64,000 bases of DNA from NCBI RefSeq assembly GCF_040364665.1, contig NZ_BAABWX010000001.1, positions 496,001 through 560,000 of the forward strand, in the 5' to 3' direction. The translations under genes were made by a program, and so were the position numbers. Positions 58,648 to 64,000 of the stretch are shown here, one piece after another. Position 1 is the stretch's first letter. Each line of letters starts with the position of its first letter. Source of the stretch: Cognatishimia sp. WU-CL00825 (GTDB lineage: Bacteria; Pseudomonadota; Alphaproteobacteria; Rhodobacterales; Rhodobacteraceae). Under the pieces are notes generated by a model. It was not told the DNA's origin, searched no databases, and saw only the letters and a program-made list of their open reading frames with translations.

Positions 58648-59418
58648 CTATAGCTTGCCGTTTTCATGGGCCATTTCTGATGGGATTTCAGAAATTGTAT
58701 CCCAATGCTCTACGATCTTGCCATTTTCGACTCGGAACAGGTCAAAGAAGGCTGTTGGTGCATCGCCAAAGACGCCCTCAGATGCGGTGAAAACAAAGTT
58801 ACCCTGGGCCACGATAATGGGCGTGTCGGTATAGGCAAAGGCAATGTTGTTCTTGGTGAGGTAGCCGATGAATGCGCCCAAACCCTCTAGACCGTCAGCA
58901 ACGTTTGGATTGTGTTGATGGTAGTGCGTTGCAGAAATGTAATCAGTGATCTTATCCGGGGCTTTGCCGTGCAGAACATCGGTGACAAAGGCGGTGACCA
59001 GTGCTTTGTTTTCTGCAGTTTTGTCCAGGTCTGTGATTTCGGTTGCACCATCTACCATGGACCGACCAGATGCAGTTTCGACGACAGGCACCTGCAGGTT
59101 GTCCCAATGTTCGATGACTTTGCCGTTTGCAACGCGGAAAATGTCAAAGGCGACCCAAGCCTCAGCACCAAAGAGTTGAGCGTTTTCATAGGTGTTGTGG
59201 GTCACAACCAAGTCACCCTCGGCGATCACACGGTGCGTTGTGATTTCCAGGCCGCTTTCCTTTAGCGCGGGGATAAACCCAATGATGGGCGCAGCGCCGG
59301 TGGGCACATACGGGTTGTGCTGGATATAGCCGGGGTCCAGTAGCTCTGTCGCGGCCTGTTGGTCAAAGTTAATAAAAAGCGCGCTGACGGCGGCAAGAAC
59401 GATTTCGGTTGGGGTCAT
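58648..59418 (-). CDS. tandem SnoaL-like (NTF2-fold) protein
   Basis: 256 residues made of two SnoaL-like domains. The first (about 1-125) has YIQHNPYVPTG and FDIFRVANGKVIEHWDNLQ; the second (about 130-256) repeats the pattern as HYHQHNPNVADG and FDLFRVENGKIVEHWDTIS. The internal duplication is plain from these matching motifs. Single-domain relatives are cyclases or isomerases, or stress proteins of unknown activity. ATG 59418 with AAGGA upstream. Divergent from an HxlR regulator, 91 bases away, that probably controls it. Confidence 0.9.
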   Translation of the reverse strand: MTPTEIVLAAVSALFINFDQQAATELLDPGYIQHNPYVPTGAAPIIGFIPALKESGLEITTHRVIAEGDLVVTHNTYENAQLFGAEAWVAFDIFRVANGKVIEHWDNLQVPVVETASGRSMVDGATEITDLDKTAENKALVTAFVTDVLHGKAPDKITDYISATHYHQHNPNVADGLEGLGAFIGYLTKNNIAFAYTDTPIIVAQGNFVFTASEGVFGDAPTAFFDLFRVENGKIVEHWDTISEIPSEMAHENGKL

Positions 59419-59459
59419 TGGGTGTTCCTTCGAATCAGTTTCAGAGTTGATCTATATGT

Positions 59460-59485
59460 GGTATCAAATAGGTACCAGGTATCAA
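59460..59485. promoter_or_regulatory. direct repeats in the SnoaL/hxlR divergent promoter
   Basis: GGTATCAA occurs at 59460-59467 and again at 59478-59485, 18 bases apart on the same face of the helix within two turns, with the palindrome GGTACC at 59471-59476 between them. It is a likely operator for the divergent HxlR regulator. Confidence 0.5.
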
Positions 59486-59509
59486 TTACGCACTAAAAAG
59501 GAACCAAGT

Positions 59510-59878
59510 ATGGTGAAGGGAACCACCCCAACAAATGAAAACGTTGACAACTGCCCTGTGCGACAAGTTCTGGCGAAGGTCACGGGGAAATGGCAGACGT
59601 TGATCGTCTTAGCGCTTGGGGATGGGGCATTGCGCTTTGGTGAACTCAAACGCGCGATTGGGGATGTGACCCAACGTGTCTTGACAGAGAACTTGCGGAG
59701 CCTTGAACGTGATGGATATTTGACCCGCACCGTAAAGGCGGGCCCTCCGGTATCGGTGCACTATGAATTGACCGAGATGGGGCAAGAGCTGCGCGTCCTG
59801 CAAAAGAAAATGGTGATCTGGGCCGCAGAGAGCCATTTGGCCGTTAAGCAAAATCGAGAGGCCTATGACGCAGTCTAG
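59510..59878 (+). CDS. HxlR family transcriptional regulator
   Basis: Winged-helix regulator of 122 residues. The N-terminal CPVRQVLAKVTGKWQTLIVL, with its sensory-type Cys at residue 14, the recognition-helix region QRVLTENLRSLERDGYLTR, and the wing GPPVSVHYELTEMG are classic HxlR. HxlR proteins often sense aldehydes, quinones or redox state through that Cys and act on a divergent gene, here the SnoaL-like gene. ATG 59510 has AAGGA seven bases upstream; 21 upstream codons are open but are promoter. Confidence 0.92.
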   Translation: MVKGTTPTNENVDNCPVRQVLAKVTGKWQTLIVLALGDGALRFGELKRAIGDVTQRVLTENLRSLERDGYLTRTVKAGPPVSVHYELTEMGQELRVLQKKMVIWAAESHLAVKQNREAYDAV

Positions 59879-60040
59879 CCAGTGGCAAAGGGTATTGTCT
59901 TTGTGGCCCCATGACGTGAAGGGCGCGTATTGCTGAGTATCTTGTCTGGCAGCTTGTTGTTGGGCGAGGGCCAGTTGCGGCGGCGCTTGTCTTGGGGCGC
60001 AGTGATCCTGTTGGGCATGATCGTTTTTGTGCGCGCGTAG
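59879..60040 (+). pseudogene. C-terminal remnant of an EamA/DMT-type transporter
   Basis: In the same frame as, and just after, the HxlR stop, translation reads PVAKGIVFVAP, a TGA stop, then VLLSILSGSLLLGE and LSWGAVILLGMIVFVRA ending in TAG at 60040. LLLGE followed by a last hydrophobic helix is the usual C-terminus of EamA/DMT permeases. The first nine helices are missing and a stop interrupts the rest, so this is a relic, perhaps left by the event that placed the SnoaL/HxlR pair here. Identification rests on one short stretch. Confidence 0.45.
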
Positions 60041-60221
60041 CGGCGACTATGGGGCCGCTGGGCGGGCGGATTGGTTGGTTGAACGTGCCAAAAGCGGTGA
60101 GGTTGAGATTGACTTGAAAAATGCGAAGTTGATTTTGGTAAGATGAATTGTCCAATAATGTTGCTGCTTGGCGGGGAATGACCTAACTCTTGGGCAATTG
60201 GATCTATCAAGGAGTCGCATC
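60041..60221 (+). other. upstream region of glcB
   Basis: 181 bases with no gene seen, after the transporter relic. It should carry the glcB promoter. No repeat strong enough to call an operator. Confidence 0.4.
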
Positions 60222-62360
60222 ATGGCGCGTATGGAGAGAGCTGGCTTGCAGGTTGCGGCGGATTATGCGGACTTTATCGAAGGGCAGGCTTTGCCGGGCA
60301 CCGGCGTTGAAGCGGATGTGTTCTGGCAGGGGTTGAGCAAGCTGGCGCATGAGTATGGTCCAGAAAACGCGGCTTTGTTGGCGAAACGTGAGGATATCCA
60401 GCAAAAGATAGATGCCTGGCATGTGGCACGCGCCGGCCAGGCGCATGACGCGGTGGCCTATAAGGCATTTTTGCAAGAGATTGGTTATTTGTCGCCTGAA
60501 GGTGATGACTTTCAGATTGAAACCAAGAACGTTGATCCAGAGATCGCATTGGTGCCGGGACCACAGTTGGTCGTGCCGGTGACAAACGCACGCTATGCGC
60601 TGAATGCGGCTAATGCACGGTGGGGGTCGCTGTATGATGCGTTCTATGGCACCGATGCGCTGGGCGATTTGCCAGGGGGCAAGGGGTTTGATGCGGCGCG
60701 TGGTGCCCGTGTTGTGGCTGCGGCCAAGGCACATCTGGACGAGGTTGTGCCTTTGAAATGGGGCGCTTGGTCGGATGCCAAGGGTTTTGATTTTCAGGAT
60801 GGGCAGTTTGTTGTCGTCATGGAGACGGGGGCTGCGGCTCTTGCCCGCCCGCAGCAATTCCGAGGGATCACCGAAGATCTGTCTCAGATCATCTTTGTGA
60901 AGAACGGTCTGCATATCCGTGTCGTGATCAACCCAAGCCACCCAATTGGCAAAACTGACCCTGCGGGTATTGCAGATGTGATGTTGGAAAGCGCCATGTC
61001 AGCGATCATGGATTGCGAAGATTCCGTTGCCTGTGTGGATTCAGAAGAAAAGGTGCAGGCCTATGCCAATTGGCTGGGATTGATGAAGGGTGATTTGGTT
61101 GAGAGTTTTGAGAAGGGCGGTCAGACGGTCACGCGGACTTTGGCAGAAGACATCAAGTATAAGTCTGCGGCGGGGGTAGAGCGTCGCCTTAAGGGGCGCG
61201 CGCTGTTGTGGGTGCGCAATGTCGGGCATCTGATGACAAACCCCACTGTGCTGGATCGTGATGGTGCCGAGATATACGAAGGGCTGATGGATGCGCTGAC
61301 CACTGTGATGATTGCGATGCATGATTTGCAGCGCGACGGCGGTAATTCGGTCAAAGGTTCTGTTTATATTGTGAAGCCAAAGATGCATGGGCCACAAGAG
61401 GTTGCCTTTGCGGATCGTATCTTTGATTGCGTCGAAGAGGTGCTGGGGCTGCCCAAGCACACCGTTAAGATTGGGATCATGGATGAGGAACGCCGAACCT
61501 CGGTGAACCTTAAGGCCTGTATCCGCGCTGCGAAATCTCGGGTGGCCTTTATCAATACAGGGTTCTTGGATCGTACAGGGGATGAGATCCATACCTCTAT
61601 GGAAGCCGGGCCGTTCTTGCGCAAGGATGCCATCAAAGGCGAAGGCTGGATTGCTGCTTATGAGGCGCTGAATGTGGATACTGGTCTGGAGTGTGGTCTG
61701 AAGGGCAAAGCACAGATCGGCAAGGGTATGTGGGCCATGCCGGATTTGATGGCGGCGATGCTAGAGCAAAAGATCGGTCATCCAGAAGCCGGAGCAACCT
61801 GTGCCTGGGTGCCAAGCCCAACGGCGGCCACGTTGCACGCGCTGCATTACCATAAGGTGGATGTAATGGCGGTGCAGGACAAGTTGTTGGCGGGGGGGCA
61901 CCGTGCCTCTGTGGATGACATCCTTGAGATACCGTTGGCGGTACAGCCTGACTGGAGTGCTGAGGATATTCAGCGTGAGGTCGAGAACAATGCGCAGGGC
62001 ATTCTGGGATATGTGGTGCGCTGGGTTGATCAAGGCGTTGGTTGTTCGAAAGTACCAGACATCAATGACGTTGGCTTGATGGAGGATCGTGCGACCTGTC
62101 GGATAAGTTCGCAACATTTAGCGAATTGGCTGCATCATGATGTGGTGAATGCCCAAGACGTGATGGGTGCGATGCGCAAAATGGCCGCTGTGGTTGATGG
62201 GCAAAATGCTCATGATCCACTGTATCAGCCTATGGCTCCCGGATTTGATGGGATCGCCTTTCAGGCGGCTTGTGATTTGGTCTTTAAAGGGCGCGTTCAA
62301 CCTTCAGGCTACACTGAACCCGTGTTGCATGCGCGTCGGTTGGAATTGAAAGCCAGCTGA
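60222..62360 (+). CDS. glcB: malate synthase G
   Basis: Condenses glyoxylate with acetyl-CoA to malate (glyoxylate bypass or glycolate use). 712 residues, the long single-chain G type, with [11 protein letters not shown] near residue 265 (magnesium/catalytic region), [13 protein letters not shown] and the late [23 protein letters not shown] 60222 has GGAG seven bases upstream; the open frame extends 18 codons further. Followed after 323 bases by a GlcG-like gene, an association also seen in E. coli glc. Confidence 0.97.
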   Translation: MARMERAGLQVAADYADFIEGQALPGTGVEADVFWQGLSKLAHEYGPENAALLAKREDIQQKIDAWHVARAGQAHDAVAYKAFLQEIGYLSPEGDDFQIETKNVDPEIALVPGPQLVVPVTNARYALNAANARWGSLYDAFYGTDALGDLPGGKGFDAARGARVVAAAKAHLDEVVPLKWGAWSDAKGFDFQDGQFVVVMETGAAALARPQQFRGITEDLSQIIFVKNGLHIRVVINPSHPIGKTDPAGIADVMLESAMSAIMDCEDSVACVDSEEKVQAYANWLGLMKGDLVESFEKGGQTVTRTLAEDIKYKSAAGVERRLKGRALLWVRNVGHLMTNPTVLDRDGAEIYEGLMDALTTVMIAMHDLQRDGGNSVKGSVYIVKPKMHGPQEVAFADRIFDCVEEVLGLPKHTVKIGIMDEERRTSVNLKACIRAAKSRVAFINTGFLDRTGDEIHTSMEAGPFLRKDAIKGEGWIAAYEALNVDTGLECGLKGKAQIGKGMWAMPDLMAAMLEQKIGHPEAGATCAWVPSPTAATLHALHYHKVDVMAVQDKLLAGGHRASVDDILEIPLAVQPDWSAEDIQREVENNAQGILGYVVRWVDQGVGCSKVPDINDVGLMEDRATCRISSQHLANWLHHDVVNAQDVMGAMRKMAAVVDGQNAHDPLYQPMAPGFDGIAFQAACDLVFKGRVQPSGYTEPVLHARRLELKAS

Positions 62361-62683
62361 CACTAAATGCTTGGGCGGGCCTTTGGGCAAAATGTATTTA
62401 CCACCAGAGGAGCCAACTGAGGGTGGCTTGATGCAATGGTCCAAGGCCGCAACGTCTATGGCGAGCGCTGGGCGCGAAGGGCGCATTATCCATGGCGCGA
62501 GGTGATTGGTTTGAATGTGAGTACTTTGGGATATTTGGGCGGCAGCATTCATTGCGCCACCCAACAAATGCCGCAGATTTCGTATGTTTTCCCGGAAAAT
62601 TGGTTTGAAACACAGCGCAACTCGGCAATGATAGATTTAACAATAGGGCGCGCTGGGCGTCAAACATACGGGTAGGGAACATC
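62361..62683 (+). other. 323-base gap between glcB and the glcG-like gene
   Basis: No convincing gene. A 24-codon frame at 62431-62505 has GAGGG seven bases before its ATG but an unremarkable product; a 79-codon frame from 62436 to 62675 overlaps it without a ribosome binding site. No clear terminator after glcB. Could include a promoter for the GlcG-like gene. Confidence 0.4.
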
Positions 62684-63112
62684 ATGGCAGACATTTCATT
62701 GCGTAAGGCGCGCACCATCATTCGCAAGACATTGGAAAAGGGCCGGGAAATGGATCTGAAACCGCTGTCTGTCGTGGTTTTGGATGCGGGCGGGCATGTG
62801 ATTGCGTTCGAACGCGAAGATACAGCGGCACCGGGGCGGTTTGGGATCGCCCACGGTAAAGCGCATGGCGCGGTTATGCTGGGCATGGCTGGACGTGCGC
62901 AGATGGCGCGGGCGGAACAGCAGGCTTACTTTATGGCGGCGGTCAACGGTGTTTACGGCGGGCAAGTGGTGCCCGTGCCCGGCGGCATTCTGGTGCGTGG
63001 TAAAAAAGGCGAGGTGATTGGCGCAATCGGCGTCACAGGCGACACCTCTGAAAATGATGCCGAGGCGGGTTTGGCTGGCATTTCGGCTTCTGGTCTTGAG
63101 GGCGAAGCCTAG
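62684..63112 (+). CDS. GlcG/HbpS family protein
   Basis: 142-residue protein of the GlcG/HbpS (DUF336) family: N-terminal LRKARTIIRKTLEKGREM helix, SVVVLDAGGHVIAFEREDTA, and the glycine-rich VPGGILVRGKKGEVIGAIGVTGD. HbpS members bind heme; GlcG in the E. coli glycolate operon has unknown function. No signal peptide here. ATG with AGGG six bases upstream. Downstream of malate synthase G, suggesting a link to glyoxylate metabolism. Confidence 0.92.
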   Translation: MADISLRKARTIIRKTLEKGREMDLKPLSVVVLDAGGHVIAFEREDTAAPGRFGIAHGKAHGAVMLGMAGRAQMARAEQQAYFMAAVNGVYGGQVVPVPGGILVRGKKGEVIGAIGVTGDTSENDAEAGLAGISASGLEGEA

Positions 63113-63240
63113 CAGGTAGCAGGTCGGGGATGGAGCGTGTGTTGACTGCGTGCAACTTCACAAGCGGCTGCGCGTGTCTGCCTCTGGCAGTCTTGGGGTG
63201 TTACTGTAAACTATGACAAAAGCGCAGTGAAAGGATCCTT

Positions 63241-64000
63241 ATGCGTCGCCCTATAGTTGGCATTATTGGCAATCAATACCTGATTGACGATTCCTATCCA
63301 GCCCATGCGGGTGGGCAAATGAATTCCCAAGCGATTGCAGCGGTTGCGGGATGTATGCCGCTTTTAATTCCAGCAGATCCACAGTTGGTGTCAGTGCCGG
63401 AATTGATGCAAACCTGCGACGGTTTTTTGCTGACCGGTGGGCGTCCGAACGTGCATCCAAATGAATACGGCGAAGATCCAACTGAAGCGCATGGGCAATT
63501 TGACCGGGCGCGGGATGCGGTTGTTTTGCCTTTGGTGCGCGCCTGCGTTGAGCGGGGGCAGCCCTTTTTGGGGATTTGTCGTGGTTTTCAAGAGGTGAAT
63601 GTCGCGATGGGTGGTTCTCTCTACCCAGAAATTCGCGATTTGCCGGGCCGTACAAACCACCGGATGCCGCCAGATGGCACCTTGGAAGAAAAGTTTGAAT
63701 TGCGCCACGATGTGACCTTTACCAAAGATGGAGTGTTTCACAAATTGATGGGGGCCTCTGAGGTTCTGACCAACACTTTGCATGGTCAAGGTATCAAGCG
63801 CCCCGGAGACCGCATTGTGATAGACGGAACCGCGCCTGATGGTACACCAGAGGCAACATATATCAAAGATGCTCCGGGATTTACCTTGTCTGTTCAATGG
63901 CATCCAGAGTGGAACGCGCAACACGATCCTGTGAGCCGCCCCTTATTTGAAGCATTTGGGGATGCGGTGCGCGGGTGGTCAGCCCGCACCAGCCGCGCCG
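63241..64000 (+). CDS. gamma-glutamyl-gamma-aminobutyrate hydrolase family protein (partial, 3' end outside window)
   Basis: Class I glutamine-amidotransferase-fold hydrolase (peptidase C26, PuuD type), open from ATG 63241 through the window edge: 253 codons seen. Nucleophile Cys in FLGICRGFQE (about residue 121), catalytic His-Glu in VQWHPEW (about residue 223) and LLTGGRPNVHP near residue 65 for the oxyanion region. Such enzymes release GABA or glutamate from gamma-glutamyl compounds in putrescine use. AAGGA lies five bases before the ATG. Nearly complete; only the last few residues can be missing. Confidence 0.92.
   Translation, partial: MRRPIVGIIGNQYLIDDSYPAHAGGQMNSQAIAAVAGCMPLLIPADPQLVSVPELMQTCDGFLLTGGRPNVHPNEYGEDPTEAHGQFDRARDAVVLPLVRACVERGQPFLGICRGFQEVNVAMGGSLYPEIRDLPGRTNHRMPPDGTLEEKFELRHDVTFTKDGVFHKLMGASEVLTNTLHGQGIKRPGDRIVIDGTAPDGTPEATYIKDAPGFTLSVQWHPEWNAQHDPVSRPLFEAFGDAVRGWSARTSRA

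Noticed and set aside
62431..62505. 24-codon ORF after glcB with GAGGG upstream
   Set aside because: Ribosome binding site is good but the product is short, low in information and overlaps other frames; noted only in the gap entry.

Overview
The window is a continuous stretch of chromosome from an alphaproteobacterium, most likely a roseobacter-group member of the Rhodobacteraceae. The evidence is gene content and order: thrC next to an M16 peptidase, lysC-ptsP, a dcw (division and cell wall) cluster running mraZ to ftsZ and then lpxC-bamD-recN, DUF2484 between murC and murB, aerobic cobaltochelatase cobS/cobT, and a DUF1178/Nudix pair. The species cannot be named from the sequence. No tRNA, rRNA, CRISPR array, insertion sequence or prophage was seen. 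Coding density is high.

Layout. 1-4.0 kb: 3' end of thrC, an M16 peptidase, a GNAT acetyltransferase and an FAD-linked 2-hydroxyacid oxidase. 4.0-5.5 kb (minus): mtnP-apt purine salvage pair. 5.5-10.4 kb: SulP transporter with a structured leader, AEC transporter, flavin reductase, GNAT and EcsC proteins. 10.4-16 kb (minus): ptsP, lysC with a 35-codon upstream ORF, a decayed SDR gene, DUF1178 and Nudix genes. 16-41.3 kb (plus): the dcw cluster. It is preceded by a structured leader that resembles the UpsM small RNA region of Rhodobacter, interrupted by one minus-strand flavoprotein gene between murD and ftsW, and divided again by a terminator between ftsA and ftsZ. 41.3-44.2 kb: ClC and MFS transporters. 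44.2-49.6 kb (minus): DUF427, aminopeptidase P, cobT and cobS. 49.8-53.6 kb: Tat-exported MsrB, a J-domain protein, BolA, DUF4177 and gatB, with a parS-like palindrome between the last two. 53.7-58.5 kb (minus): an unrecognised 434-residue protein with a CtrA-type box upstream, pepN and a LysE-type exporter. 58.6-60.2 kb: a duplicated SnoaL-like protein divergent from an HxlR regulator, followed by a transporter remnant. 60.2-64 kb: malate synthase G, a GlcG-like protein and a class I glutamine-amidotransferase-fold hydrolase that runs off the edge.

How the genes work together. The dcw block supplies nearly the whole cytoplasmic and lipid-linked peptidoglycan pathway (MurB, C, D, E, F, Ddl, MraY, MurG) and divisome proteins FtsL, I, W, Q, A and Z. 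It is followed by lipid A (LpxC) and outer-membrane assembly (BamD) genes, so envelope growth and septation are encoded together. Most genes there overlap by 1-4 bases, which suggests translational coupling. No single dramatic new system is evident. The best leads are regulatory DNA/RNA elements (mraZ leader, sulP and lpxC leaders, parS-like palindrome, CtrA box) and small uncharacterised proteins embedded in the dcw cluster or upstream of lysC.
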